Source of the DNA: Rhizomys pruinosus
Lineage: Eukaryota > Chordata > Mammalia > Rodentia > Spalacidae
Length of the DNA: 64,000 nt
Assembly (NCBI GenBank): GCA_009823505.1
Contig: VZQC01000610.1
Location: forward strand, 1,560,306 to 1,624,305
Direction: 5' to 3'
The translations under genes were made by a program, and so were the position numbers. The notes under the pieces are model-generated. The model was not told the origin of the DNA. It saw only the letters and a program-made list of their open reading frames with translations, and searched no databases. How positions within the stretch are numbered: the stretch's first letter is position 1; each line of letters starts with the position of its first letter. Positions 1 through 11,745 of this stretch are shown piece after piece.

Positions 1-68
1 AACATGTGTGTACAAGTGTGTATGTGCATGTGCATGTGGGTGTGCATTCATTGTGTGTCTGCAAGCAT

Positions 69-87
69 GTGTGTGTGTGTGTGTGTG
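69..87. repeat. (TG)n microsatellite in a TG-rich stretch
   Basis: A short pure TG run lies inside TG/ATG-rich sequence covering about 1-105, probably the tail end of a rodent SINE outside the window. Confidence 0.8.
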
Positions 88-188
88 CACATCTGTGTGC
101 AAGGATAGAAGAAGCCATGTGGAAGCTCATTGTACTTTGCATCTGATTTTCCTGTAATACTGAAAACACTGTGAGGAAGTAGTAAGCT

Positions 189-352
189 GGGGCTGGAGAG
201 ATGGCTCAATGGTTGGAAGCATTGCTCCTGTCACACAGGTCCTGAGTTCACCTGTGCTGGGCAGCTCACGACAGCCAGTAACTCCAGCTCCAGGGGATCT
301 GATGCCGGCTTCCAGTCTCCTCAGATACCCACACACATGTGTGCAGACACTT
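189..352 (+). mobile_element. B2 SINE
   Basis: It begins ggggctggagagatggctca, the tRNA-derived B2 head, followed by the gagttca B-box region and the B2-specific tccagctccaggggatctgatg segment. The 3' end fades into TG-rich sequence. Confidence 0.85.
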
Positions 353-362
353 AAGTATTTAT

Positions 363-540
363 TTTGTTTTTGCCTGTGTGTGTCTGTGTATATATTTGTG
401 CATGGCAGTGTGTGCCATAGCTCACCTGTGGTGGTCAGAGAACAATTTGGCACAAGTCAGTTACTTCTTTCCAAAACATGAGTTCTGGCATCAAACTCAG
501 GTCGTTGGGCTTGGCAGAAGGCAGCGTCACCCTCTGAACA
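363..540 (-). mobile_element. B3 (B2-related) SINE, degenerate
   Basis: It reads in reverse as the B3 body: a TG-rich tail, ggtcagagaacaa, and tcaaactcaggtcgttgggcttgg. The head is eroded. Confidence 0.6.
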
Positions 541-544
541 GCCT

Positions 545-1985
545 TCCTCGCCCAAGTGTATTCGTTTTTAAAGACCCAGCCACCCCCATCTTTCTGTGAC
601 ACTTGTCCTTGGCTCTTCCTTAGTCCTCTATGGAATTGCTAGCGGTTCTCTTTATTTAAATTGTGTCGTGTATTGTCTGTTGCCACCACCCTGGTGGGAT
701 AGATGCCTCACAGGTGAGTTCTTCATTCGCTTGGTTCTCTGGTGTGTCTTCTGGAGGTCAGCACACAGTGGGTTCTCAGCAGGTTGCACAAGGGGGCTGC
801 AGAGATCTCATAGAAAGTGCTCTCTGGACCACGCAGCTATGGCTGAGGCTGAGGTCTCCTATGAGACAGCTGACTGCACTCAGAGCACACTGATGAGCCA
901 GCCAACTATGCTCAGGCAAAGAAGAAATCCATCCAGGGTCTTATAATTTATGAACTGTTGCCCAAGTCTTTTTTACATGATGTCAGGGGAGGAGGAGAGA
1001 CAAGGCTCCACTTAGAGATGCTGCACAAAGGGCTTTGGGTAATTCCCTGACTCTGTAAAGATGTTAGGGTGGCTTAAATGATTAGCGGCAGGTCCTTAAG
1101 GATGACTTAACTTAAGCACTTAAAGTTCTTCTGTGCCTTTGAGTGCCCCTCCTGGGCCTTCTGGAGTTTCACATCTGGAAGGTAAATTGAAAAATGGGCT
1201 GGGAGTCCTTCCGCCTCTCTGCTTATATTCAGAGCCTTCTTTGAGTGTGTCTGAGTCCAGAGGTTCCTCCTTCAAAGCTCTAAAGGTCAGCATCCCCTGC
1301 TTCCACATGTGGTCCTATCCAGGGAAGAATGCTAGATGATACATCCAAGGCTTCTGCTGTGCAGGCAAAGAGGATCAGGTTTCACAGGCTGGGGCTTTCA
1401 AGTTCTGGAAGGGCATCATCTCAGCCCAGTGGGCCAGAGGCTGGCCTGTCTCCTGGCCCTAATCATGGCTGTGCTCACAGGCTAGGGAATCATTGCCCTC
1501 ACATGGTCACACTCTGGAGGGATGATTCTTGACCATCTCTCCAGGTCACTACAGTACATACAGGGTGACCGGTGCAAATCTGTGCCGACAGCTGGAAATG
1601 GGAAGAGCAGCATGGACACTGGGGGCTGTGGGGTTGGCAGGGAAGTCTCGTTCTCTACCTCACACTTAGGAGAGGCAGCAGGAACTTCTCAAAGTAGCTG
1701 GAACTATGTGGATGTACTCCAGGCCCCAGAGTCTGGGAAGCTGGTGTCCTAACATGTGGAGACCTAGAAAGGTGGATGGTGTTCCACTGAGGGTGTGCCA
1801 CTTTCTCATGTCTGTTCTTGTCCAAAGCCTTCTTCTCCTTTCCGTAGATCCCAAAGTTGTTTTGCCTAACCCTCTTACAAATCCTACCTGAGCCTCTTCA
1901 TTCTAAGATGTTTTCTAGAGACCTATTATTTTATAAAATCAAAACTTAACTGAGCTACCACAAGAAGCCAGAGGTATTTGTGTAG
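545..1985. other. Unassigned intronic sequence
   Basis: No gene, splice-bounded exon or confident repeat was recognised. Short open frames on both strands lack coding character. Confidence 0.5.
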
Positions 1986-1997
1986 ACTCAAGAGAGC

Positions 1998-2386
1998 TGT
2001 TACAAATTCCAGCTTTATTTCTGTTGCTGTGGTAAAACATTCTGACCAAAAACAGCTTAAGGAAAGAAATGGTTTATTTCATCTTTTGGGTCATAGTCCA
2101 TCATTGAGGGTGGTCAGAACAGGATCTCAGGTAGGAACTTGAAGAAGAAAACTATGGAGGATACTGCTTGCTGGCTCACTCCCAGACCCACGCTTAGCTG
2201 GCTTTCTTACATAGCCCAGGACCTCCTCACAAGAGACAGTTCTACCCACCGTGGGCTGACAATCCCCCTGGCACACCCACAAGCCAAGCCAGTCTGATCT
2301 GGGACATGCCTCAATTGAAACTCCCTTCTCAGGTGACTCTGGGCTGTCAAGTTGGCAACTAAGGCCAACCAGAACGTAAATCAGTC
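1998..2386 (+). mobile_element. Rodent ~400-bp LTR-class interspersed repeat, copy 1
   Basis: It carries the family's typical start (tttctgttgctgtggtaaaac), the ggtttatttca block, the ccaccgtgggctga block and an end in gtcaagttggcaact. The family is very common in rodents. I believe it is of the MaLR/ERVL LTR class but do not assign a formal name. Confidence 0.65.
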
Positions 2387-2702
2387 CCAAAATCTAATAG
2401 CCAAGCTGGGAAGGAAAATGAAAGGATCTGGATGATCTATGCAAGCAAATGGCTCAACATGGAGTCAGTCTACTTATCCTGGCCAGCAATCTCCGCTGAT
2501 CTAGAATAACCATCTCAGGCTGAAACGGATCCTGCAAACATGATATGAAATACGTTAAGCTGGGGACAGCACTGGGGGCCATGCTGCTATACTGTGTTCT
2601 CAGGGGAGTGGGTCCTGCTCTTGTGTTGCTTTGAATACGTCCCAGATGGAAAAGCCAGCAGATCACCTTTGTCTCCCCCCACACAGACACCATGTTCATG
2701 GT

Positions 2703-3087
2703 CTAGTTACTTTTTTTTGTTACGATAAAACAGCAAAAGCAACTTGGGGGAGGGAAGGGTTTATTTGGCTCACAGCCCACAGCCCATTATTGTGTGAAGC
2801 CAAGGCAGGAACTCAAGACAGGAACCTGCAAGCAGGAACTGAAGCAGAGACCATGAAGGAATGCTGCCTACTGGCTTGCTCGTTTACCTTTCTTATACAG
2901 CCCAGGTGCACCAGCCCAGGAATGGCACCACCCACAGTGGGCTGAGCCCTCCACCATCAATTAACAATTAGGAAAGTGCTCCAAAGACATAGCTGAAGGC
3001 CCATCAGGTAGAAGACATTCCTCAATTGAGGTTCCCTCTTCCCAGGTGACTTCAGTTTGTATCAGGCCGACAAAAACTAACCAGCAT
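2703..3087 (+). mobile_element. Rodent ~400-bp LTR-class repeat, copy 2
   Basis: It has the same block order as the copy at 1998: acgataaaacagcaaaagcaac, gggtttatttggctcac, cccacagtgggctgagccc, cctcaattgaggttccc, and an end in aactaaccagca. It is nearly full length. Confidence 0.7.
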
Positions 3088-3199
3088 GCTTTGCATGCCT
3101 TCTATGTATGTGGATGGAAGCCCACCAGATCACTTTTATTCAGAATATTTTAGTTCACTTCGAAGGAAGTTAGAACTAAAAAATGTGTAGTTTACATGG

Positions 3200-3620
3200 T
3201 GTGTTATCCAGACTGCACTGCTGTGACAAAATACCCCAGAAAATCAGCTTAAAAGGAGAAAAGGCGCACAGTTCCAGAGGTCCCAGTCCATGGTTGGCTG
3301 GTTCCACTGCTACAGGACTGTGGTGACTAGAGCATCATGTGGTGGGAGCCCTGTGGAACAATGATGCTTGCCTCCTGGGATCACAGAAGCAGAGAGGGAG
3401 GGGCTGAGGACATGTACATTGCCCAGGGACCTACTTCCTGTAGCCAGGCCCAACCTTCCCCATTTCTGACAGCTCCTGAGAGCCATCATATTATAATCTA
3501 TGAATGGATTAATCCACTGTTGAAGTCCAAGGTGTCAGGATCTTATCACCTCCTCAGGTCCTCCCTGGCAGGAAACCTTTAACCTCTGAGCTACTGAGAG
3601 ACATTGCAAAATCAGATCAT
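3200..3620 (+). mobile_element. Older diverged relative of the same LTR-class repeat, copy 3
   Basis: The start ctgctgtgacaaaatacc and the following cacagttccagaggtcccagtcc block match the family, but the interior is much more diverged than copies 1 and 2. Confidence 0.5.
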
Positions 3621-5350
3621 AACATCAGGTACAAAAAGATTTGGTGAAGGTGCCGGATATGTTCACCAAGCACAAAGGGCATAGGCATGCAGCTTTTAGG
3701 AAGTCTCCTCCGAGGAGCCCAGGGCAGGCCTCTTCCCCTTTCTTCTTAACACCAGTTAGGATGCAGACGCAATGCCTGGAACTGGAGCAATGGCAAGGAT
3801 GAAGGCAAAGAACAGCCGTGCCCTGGGCTCCTCCACCCTTGGACTGTCACTCAGCCTTCAGATAACTTTCTCTCTTTGGACTTTGAGAGGGGCATCTGTA
3901 TCTGATTTATAAACCACCGTTGTTGTGATTGTCTTGAGGTCTTTCTATTATAATCTCTCCTGTTCTCTCTTTCCATGATCACAGCCAGCTCTACCTCCCT
4001 TGTTAAAAGTTCACCTGGCCACACATTCAACTTCTTTAGAAGGAAAGGCCAGAAAAGCCCTTCTGTGCTAAGTTCTTTCTTTTTGGAATGCTGTTCTGAT
4101 GCCAGTCAAGAAGTCATGTCGCTGTCTGTTCTGCCTCAGGGAGAATCTCCCAAACTTGTTTAAACAGGAGAGAGGAGTCAAGGCGCAGCTCCCAGCAGAT
4201 CCCCCAGCCGAGGTGTCACCAACCATTCTAGCCCGGTTTGATCTCCTGTCCATTTCCTCCTCTTTTTCTCTGTTCTGCATGGTGCTTACAAAACCCAGCA
4301 GCAGGAGCCTCGTGGCTGACTTTGCCCCACAGACTCTGGCTCTCTGAAGACCAGATGGGTTTGGTTTCTGTCCTGCTTTGATCCTTCACAGCATGTCAGC
4401 TGTGGAAGTCTCCTATCCCACACTGCTGGTCCCCTCTGCTCCCCTCGGCCCTGAAGCATGCTGGGAGTGCTTTCTCTTACCTAGAAGAGCTTTCTTCTCC
4501 TTCATTCTCATCTGTGCAGGGAGGGTCTACCCTGGCCTTGGGACATGGGTGGGTCCACTGCAGAGCTGGAGGGCACTGATGGCATGGGCCTCTGTACCCT
4601 TCTTAGCACAGACTGAGCAGGGCCCAAGATGTCCCCACAGAGACCTAACAGGGCAGTGGGGTCTGGAAACAGAAGGCCAAAGGGAAGCCCAGGATGACAG
4701 ATTCCAAAAGGCAAAATAGCCATTCAGAGCAAGTGAGACATCCACAAGGCTGTCTGGGAGATTGAGAGAGACAGAGCTGCTTCTGACTTCTTCAGAATGG
4801 AGCTCTACAATCCAAGTAAGTTCCGTGAGGATTATAGAACAGTGTACTGAGGATCCTGGAATGTGGCACAAAACACGAAGTTTTTAATGATAATTGTTTG
4901 GGGAATTTGCAGGGGATCCGTGGGCTGGAGAGTAACTAACTATATAGTACAGCTGTGTCCTAAGCATGTATTTTTTATAGCACTGAGTATGTTCACTGAA
5001 AGCAAGACATATCATCTCTTAGGATTATTTTTCATGCAGTTATATAGATACAAGAACAACGAACTTAGCAGCTTTACATTAGTTAACTGAAGTAGCAACT
5101 AAAAACCTATTTTCAAGGATTTAGTTCTTAAAAATATACCATTGCAAGTAAATTTGGAATGTAATAAAATACTCAAATACATGCTCCCCAATCTTTTAGG
5201 AATTACTGGAAATAAAATTTGTAATTATATTGTGATAAAATACTTATAAATTCACTATGTTAGAGTATGTGACTCAGAATCACTTATGTATGATATTCAG
5301 AGTTGCAAAAGTATCTTCTTTAGTTGTAGCAGAGTCCTATATTGTGTGTG
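3621..5350. other. Unassigned intronic sequence
   Basis: No gene or confident repeat was seen. Base composition shifts from mixed GC (3.6-4.8 kb) to AT-rich (4.86-5.34 kb). Confidence 0.5.
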
Positions 5351-5570
5351 TCTGGGGAGATAGCTCAGCAGTTAAGAGCACTTGGTTGCTCTTGCTGAGG
5401 TCCCAGGTTCAGTTCCCCACAGGCAGCTCACAACTGCCTATAACTCTGGTTCCAGGGGTTCTGATGTCTTGTTATGATCTCCACAGTCACTGTACACATA
5501 TGGTACACAGATATACATGCAGGTTTTAAAAGACTCATACCCATAAAATAAAAATAAATATTTTAAAAAA
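5351..5570 (+). mobile_element. B2 SINE, left member of an inverted pair
   Basis: The B2 head (ggggagatagctcagcagttaagagca) is followed by the B2 body and an A-rich tail ending at 5570, immediately against a second B2 in opposite orientation. Confidence 0.88.
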
Positions 5571-5788
5571 GGCTTTAAATGTTTTCTGTGTATGAATATA
5601 TTGCCTGCACAGATGTAAGTGTACTTGTGTCATGCAGTACCCTTGGAGGCCAGAAGAGGGTATTGGATCCCTTGGAACTGGAGTTAAAGACAGTTGTTAG
5701 CCACCATGTGGGTGCTGAGAACCAAACCAGGTCCTCTGCAAGAGCAGCCAGTGCTCTTAACCACTGAGCCATCTCTCCAGCCCCTTAT
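5571..5788 (-). mobile_element. B2 SINE, right member of an inverted pair
   Basis: This is a reverse-oriented B2 ending in gagccatctctccagcccc. Short near-identical flanks aaaggcttta (5568-5577) and aaaggcctta (5789-5798) look like its target-site duplication, so it inserted into the A-tail end of the left B2. Confidence 0.88.
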
Positions 5789-5937
5789 AAAGGCCTTATA
5801 ATGTATATGATAACCCATACAATGTAATACGTTTTGTGCTTTAATTCTTCACTGGGGAAATAGTTTTGATGTTTGTGTTGTGGCATGCATCCATGATTCA
5901 TTTATTTTTGTCACTAATTTTCTATTATTTGAGTGTT

Positions 5938-6308
5938 TTAGTCTTATTTCTGTTGCTGTGATAAAATATCCTGGCAAAAAGAAACTTGGAGAAAGGGTTT
6001 ATTTCAGCTCACGATTCCAGGCAACAGTCTGTAATTGTAGGAAAGTCAAGGGGGGATCTCCAGAGAGCCAGCAGCATCCCATCCACAGTCAGGACAGAAA
6101 TGAATGCATGCCTGTCCACTGCCCAGTGCTTAGCTTTGTTTCTCCAGTCCTGCACAGTTCAGGTCACCCCTCCCATGGTTTGGAAAGGATGCCACTCACA
6201 GTGGGCTGGATCTTCCCATATCAGTTAACAGTTAAGACAGTTAAGACAACTCTTCACTGAGACTCTTCCCAGGTGATTCTGGGTTGTGTCAAATTAACAA
6301 TGCTAACT
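5938..6308 (+). mobile_element. Rodent ~400-bp LTR-class repeat, copy 4
   Basis: It begins tatttctgttgctgtgataaaat and ends in the gtgattctgggttgtgtcaaatt block. Internal blocks cacagtcagg and cagtgggctgga are present. Confidence 0.65.
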
Positions 6309-6317
6309 AATAGTTCA

Positions 6318-6640
6318 TCATAGTTCATTTACCCATTCACATGTGGACTAATATACAGCTGTTATGAATGTATGTGTACATGTGTTTGTGTGAAATTATA
6401 TTTTTGTTTCATTGGAATAGATACATTCTTGGGAGCTGAATGGCTGTGTCATCAGCTTTGTCTACATTTAACATTTTGTGGAATTGTTAGGCTGTTTTCC
6501 AGAACTGCACCATCTTATAGTTCAGAAAGCACAGAATGAGACCCCCTATTCATCCAACTCCTGGACAAACTTGTTATTGTCCTTATATTTGCTGTGTTGG
6601 AAATAGTAATCTTGCTGTAGGTCTGACTGACAGTGATTGA
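6318..6640. mobile_element. Old L1-derived fragment
   Basis: Phrases such as gttcatttacccattcaca, gagctgaatggctgtgtca and ctgttttccagaactgcacca resemble a widespread mammalian L1 segment. The copy is strongly diverged. Confidence 0.5.
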
Positions 6641-6644
6641 CTTA

Positions 6645-6950
6645 GCTTATCTTCCTGTCACTGGGATAAAACACCCTGACAGAAGCAACTTAAGGGAGAA
6701 TTTATTTTGGCTCACAGTTTGAGGGGATAGCCCATCATGGGGGCAGGTGCTTCAGGTGGCCAGCCTCATCACATCCACAGTCAGGAGACAGAGAGAGACG
6801 AGTGCTGGTGCTCAGCTCACCCTTCCTCTGCATAGCCCAGGATTTCAGCACATAGAGCATTGCCTCCCATATCTAGAGTGCATCTTCCCATCTTAAATAA
6901 CTTAATACAGATAATCTATCACAGGTGTACCCAGAGGCATGGCTCCTGGA
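6645..6950 (+). mobile_element. Rodent ~400-bp LTR-class repeat, copy 5
   Basis: The start ctgtcactgggataaaacacc, then ttattttggctcacagttt and atccacagtcagg, identify the same family. The 3' end is truncated. Confidence 0.6.
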
Positions 6951-6984
6951 TGGTGAGTGTGGGACTACGTGCTCCTGAGTGTAG

Positions 6985-7113
6985 TTTCCAGGGAAGGTTG
7001 AAGGAGCATTTTGGATTCCCTGGAGCTGGAGTTACAGGGAGTTGTGAGCTGCCTCACATAGGTGCTAGGAACCTCTGCAAGACCAGCAGGTGCTCTTAAC
7101 CAGCTCTCTAGCC
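6985..7113 (-). mobile_element. B2 SINE fragment
   Basis: The reverse-oriented B2 head half reads ccctggagctggagttacag and ends near tgctcttaacc...tctctagccc. Confidence 0.75.
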
Positions 7114-7364
7114 CTACTTGCCCATTTTTAAATTGTGTTGTGTTCGCGTTGCTGAATTTCAAGTGTAATTTGTGTGTTCTTGACACAACTGTCTTCTCAG
7201 ATATAATTTACCATTGTTCTCTATTCAGTTTATCCCTTTTTCCTTTTTCTTTATACTCTTAAACAGAAAAATCTGCAATTTGATCAAATTTGTTCTGTAT
7301 GCTTTCTATGTTACGCTAAGAAACAGTTGCTTAACCTAAAGTCACAAGTATTCATAATTTCTTT

Positions 7365-7625
7365 TTTGTTTCTTGCACATGATAAATAAAATATAAAAGT
7401 ATATCTGACAAATTAAGTTGTATAAAGATAAGGTAAATAACGTTAATTGTATATTCCTATTTTGTGAAATGATTACCACAATCTAGTTAATTAATAGTCT
7501 ATCTCCTTACTTAGTCACTGTATTTTGGGTGAAGAATTTAAGATATACTCTGAGTAAATTTCTAGCATAAGATGCAATATTGTTAACTCTAACTACTATG
7601 CTATTTTAAGCAACTTTTTCAGTGC
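7365..7625 (+). mobile_element. Ancient mammalian L1 3' UTR fragment
   Basis: It resembles the L1M-type 3' UTR also found in other mammals: tgaaatgattaccacaatc, ttaattaatag, aagatatactctgagtaaattt, aatattgttaactctaact. Confidence 0.55.
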
Positions 7626-7671
7626 AACTTCTCTTTTAATATTCAGGGCTGTTTCCAATTCACCAAGGTGC

Positions 7672-7725
7672 AGTGCCTTGATCACAATTTAATATGCAGT
7701 GCCTTGATCACAATTTAATATGCAG
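7672..7725. repeat. 26-bp direct duplication
   Basis: The segment beginning gcagtgccttgatcacaat occurs twice back to back with no visible difference, followed by a third partial start. Confidence 0.85.
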
Positions 7726-8295
7726 CAAGTGGGCAGCCCTTCTGAATTAGTCCAGGCAAGAGCAGTAGTGAGTGGCTGGTCTCTCCCAGGCTAGCTGAGC
7801 TTTTAGCTGGAGTTGCTACATCAGAATGGTGTGTGCTAACAGAGGGGATCCCCTCTACCTTACAAATCAAGATATCGAGGTGGTGGTTTGGTAATTTATT
7901 CTCACTTAGACCATTCAGATCATTGTCCTCCCCGTCTCTGGGTATTAGTTTTCCAATACCCTTGAGTTTTCTTCCACCAAGACAGGGGGTACTAGTGTTT
8001 AACTGTGGGTTCTCCCTCCTCTGGGTGGAGGCCCTGCCTGAATGCCCAGCATGTGTACTGGGTAAGCCAGCTCCTCTGACAGCATGGCATGGTCCCTTTA
8101 CAGTCCCTCAGAATGAGACCTCACCAGTGGCACGTGGAAATGTATCTCGCTGCCTGCTAGGGCATGGCTGCCACTTTCCTTGCGCAGATGCAGTTAAGTC
8201 AGGGCTTAGGGCTTGATCCAGCTTTGCTCAAATAACAGCCTTGACAGGCCTGCAGGACACAGGTCCATAGCCCTTGCACCTGTTTTTCCTTTGCG
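7726..8295. other. Unassigned intronic sequence
   Basis: No gene or repeat family was recognised. The longest open frame here has no recognisable domain. Confidence 0.45.
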
Positions 8296-8296
8296 T

Positions 8297-8333
<37 letters not shown>

Positions 8334-8577
8334 CAGAGGAGAACAGAGGATGTCCTGCTCTATCGCTGTCCACCTTACTTGCTTGAGGCAGGGTCTCTGA
8401 CCGCACCAGGAGCTAGGCTGGCACCCTCCTGTCTCCATTACTCGTGGTGCTCGAGTGTCAGGTGCATGCGCAAGCCATATGGAGATTTTTATGTGGCTTC
8501 TGGGGATTTGAATTCAGGTCCTTATGCTTATGCAGCAAACACTCTGATCTGCTAAGCCGTCTCCCCGGTACATGGAC
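8296..8577 (-). mobile_element. B4-family SINE with (TG)n at its tail
   Basis: The reverse B4 layout is a pure TG run (about 8298-8332), ggcagggtctctgacc, a degenerate middle, then gggatttgaattcaggtcctta and a head ending near gctaagccgtctcccc. Confidence 0.75.
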
Positions 8578-8599
8578 CTATCTTTTCTTTGAGTTCTTT

Positions 8600-8945
8600 T
8601 GTTTCAGCTTTTACATTTACGTCTGTGATCCATTTTGAGTTCACTTTACTTGTGATGTAAGACAGTCATCTGCCTGCTTTCTTTAACATGCAGATACCCA
8701 GTTCATAGCACTTTTTAAAGAGACTGTGATTTCCATGAATGGATGTTCATATCTCATTCATTAAAAAAAAAGGCACTTGCCCACAAACACAAGAATTTCC
8801 TTCTGAGCTCTAGTGCCATGGCTTTGGTCTGTGCCTATCCTTGTGACAGCAGCACACCGTCTTGATTAATGTATCTTCACAGTAAGTTTCCAACCTGGGA
8901 AGTGTGATTTCTGTGATTTGTTCTTTATATTCAGGATTATTATGG
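8600..8945 (-). mobile_element. Old L1 ORF2 fragment, left part
   Basis: It reads in reverse like L1 ORF2 (gatccattttgagttcactt, aagagactgtgatttcc, cttgattaatgtatctt). The L1 match resumes after the LTR at 9287. Confidence 0.65.
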
Positions 8946-9286
8946 TCTTTTGAATGAAAATGCCCCCCATAAATTCCAAGTGTTTGAACATTTGCCCCCA
9001 TTGGTAGTGCTGTTCGCAGTCTCTCAGGTTTGGTATGCTGGAGGAAGCACGGCACTGGGGGCTTCGACAGTTCATAGCCATGCCCACTTCCAAGTTGGCT
9101 TTCTCTGCTTCATGTGCCTGCTGGAAGATAGAAGAGCTCAGCTTTCTACTCCACCCACTTCTAGCCACATGCCTCCCCTGACATGCTGGACTCTCCCTCT
9201 GGACCTTAAACCAGATAAAGTCTTCCTTTTATAAGTTGCCTTGATCATGGTATTTTATCACAGTAACAGAAAAACAACTAATGTAA
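8937..9286 (+). mobile_element. MT-type MaLR solo LTR
   Basis: MT hallmarks run in order: gaatgaaaatgccccccat, a tcttccttttataagttgcc block, and an end ttatcacagtaacagaaaaacaactaatg. It lies inside an older antisense L1. Confidence 0.8.
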
Positions 9287-9690
9287 TCATTCTGGATATT
9301 CTGGCTTTCATATAATTGCCTCTGATATCCTATATCTGGGACTCTTAATGGGATTCTTGTCCAATCTGTAAACCAGTTTGCCAATTTGATAGCTCTGTGC
9401 TTCCCAGCAGTGCGTGGCTTCCAGTCCTTGGACACCATGTCTCTGCGTTCACTTAGGTCTTGGGTTCCTTCTGTATATCTTATGCCCCCCAGATTCCACA
9501 TCTTGTTAAAGACTTCCCTTGTTAAATTTACCCCTAAGCATTTTATTGAGCTTCTGGGAAGTGGGGTTGTCTCTTTTGTTTCATTTTGGGGTCATCTCTT
9601 GGTATTGCACAAAAACCCAATTGAGGTCTGTATATTAATTTTGCATCTTTCCATATTGCTGACCTCATTTATTAGCTCATCTTTCTTTTT
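9287..9690 (-). mobile_element. Old L1 ORF2 fragment, right part
   Basis: It continues the antisense L1: ggatattctggctttcatat, then ttgttaaatttacccctaag and tttattgagcttctgg, corresponding to downstream ORF2 text read in reverse. Confidence 0.65.
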
Positions 9691-9894
9691 TTAATATAAT
9701 ACTTTCATTGATGTTTTGTGTGTTTCAGACATCATTTTTCAGTTCAATTTAGACATATTGATTTGAATTTTCCCATGTGCAGAACAGGTTATCTGAGACT
9801 AGGAATGGTCTTTCAACCTTCCTAACCCATATGGCTTTCTTTCTTGCCCGGCGGCCAGACCAGATCCTGTGGTGCAGTAAGAGTGAAGCAGTGA

Positions 9895-10380
9895 AAGAAG
9901 GTGGACTTCTTTCATTTGTGCGTGTGCTTATGTTCATGTGTGTGCATATTCATGTGCGTACATATTTGTACATGGTCACATGTGTGTGGGTATGCATGCA
10001 TCTGCCGGTTCATGTGTATGCAGGTACACATGTGTGTGGTGCATATGTATGCAGGTAAGGTACAGTGGTGTGTGCAGGTATGTGTGTGTGTGCATGCATG
10101 AGTGGGTGAGTGTGTGCACGTGGGGAGGCCTGAGGACAACCTTGTGTCGTTCTGGAGCCATCCACTTCTTTTTTTCTGAGACAAGCCTTATCATCAGCCT
10201 GGAACTCGCTCAGTAGGCTAGACTAGCTAGCCAGAGGGCTCCAGGGCGCCTCCTGTCCTCCCCTCCTTAGGATGACACTTGCACCACCACTCCTGAGTCA
10301 TTTAGTAGATGTTCTGGAGTTCAAGCTCAGTTCCTCATGTGGCCCTGGGCTGCATTCCTGCCACCTTTCATTTATTCTTC
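9895..10380 (-). mobile_element. B4-family SINE with long TG-rich tail
   Basis: An imperfect TG/ATG-rich tract (9905-10120) leads into ggaggcctgaggacaacctt, a degenerate B1-like centre (gctagactagctagccag) and an eroded head. Confidence 0.6.
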
Positions 10381-10383
10381 ATC

Positions 10384-10685
10384 TTAGGTGAAGTTCCTGC
10401 CTTCCACTACTTCCTGTGACAGCAGCGTGGTATTCGGAGCGCTGGGCCACTTCTGCCCATGCCACTCCCAGGTGGCTTTAGGCAGCTGGAGTCTGTTTTG
10501 CCAAAGAATGTTGAACATTGCTCTCGGACCTGTCACCTGCCCAAGCCATGATGGTCCCTCCTTCTGTGAAGCCGCTCTCCCCAGCTCCAGCATTCAACAC
10601 CTTTCCTTAGTTGACAAAAAACACCCGAGACTTTGTGCCTGCTGTGGGTCAGAATGTGTTTATGGGTGGACTCCACCTCTCTTCT

Positions 10686-10744
<59 letters not shown>

Positions 10745-11745
10745 GCTTCAGCTGTAGATGATCCACAGAAGCCCATTTCACGCCAGAACCCACATCTCTA
10801 TAAAGATGCCACCTGGCAGCTGATCTGTCTCCAGTTGCAGTGCAGTTTCATTTAGTTTAGAATGCTCATTATAACAAAAGCATATCTTGGAAATTCTCAA
10901 AGGGAGGAGTCCCTCTTTGGTGCGGTTCTGTGGGTTCATGATTGTTGGTGGAGTATCTGGTGTTTGTCGGGCACTTTGGGGCTGATGGGGCAGCAGGGAT
11001 GAGTCGAAGCCCAGGCTCTTGGGCACCTATGCTCTGGTAAGGGTTGGGAAAGGAAGCTGTCTATAAAGCCACAGGTGCTGTGCTGGGGGCAAGGTGCAAA
11101 TTGTGTGGAGGCCAGAGACTGGAGAGGGCTTGGTGTGCAGAGAGAAGGGTAAAGCCACGTGACTTGTGAGGAGGGCAAGGTAGAGGGAAGAAGGTGACAT
11201 GGGAAGCAGGCAGGAGACCAACCATGTGTCCCAGGGATATGGGGAGCAGAGAGGATTGTCTCCCACCTCTCAGGAACAGAGCTCTGATGTTCAGCTAGGC
11301 ACAGGGCCACAAAGAGCAGTGACTCTCCTTTCCAGCCAGTTCTGCAAGTACATGTGGTGCTGAGCCAAGGTCCTAACTATTTGTCCAGAACAGTGGCTGT
11401 ATGTGTTATCTGGGTTTGTTTTAGTTTTGGGGATACAGGGTCCCACTGGCATTCCAGAGTACCAGTTCACTGAATCCAGGGACCCTTGTGCCTCTGGCTG
11501 TCATTTCCACATAATCCAGTCTTCAGATCACAGGTGACTGTTATATCCTTACCAAAGAGACAAATCCCATATTCACAGATACTGCCACCCCAGGATGCTC
11601 CACCTCTACTGTCCACATGACACGTGCTTCTCTTGTACATGTGGTCAAAGGGTGCCTTTCACCCCAAAGGCAAGGCAGGCTGGTGTGAGCCTCTGTCCTA
11701 GCTTCTGTACTTGAAGACAGCAGAAATACACCCACTGCCCCATAG
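10384..11745. other. Unassigned intronic sequence containing a CA repeat
   Basis: Apart from the CA run at 10688-10738 nothing was recognised. The 155-residue open frame at 10388-10855 is crossed by the CA repeat and shows no domain. Confidence 0.5.
10688..10738. repeat. (CA)n microsatellite
   Basis: A pure CA run of about 25 units. Confidence 0.95.

Noticed and set aside
10388..10855. 155-residue frame crossing a CA repeat
   Set aside because: A run of about 18 HT dipeptide residues comes from (CA)n; no homology on either side.
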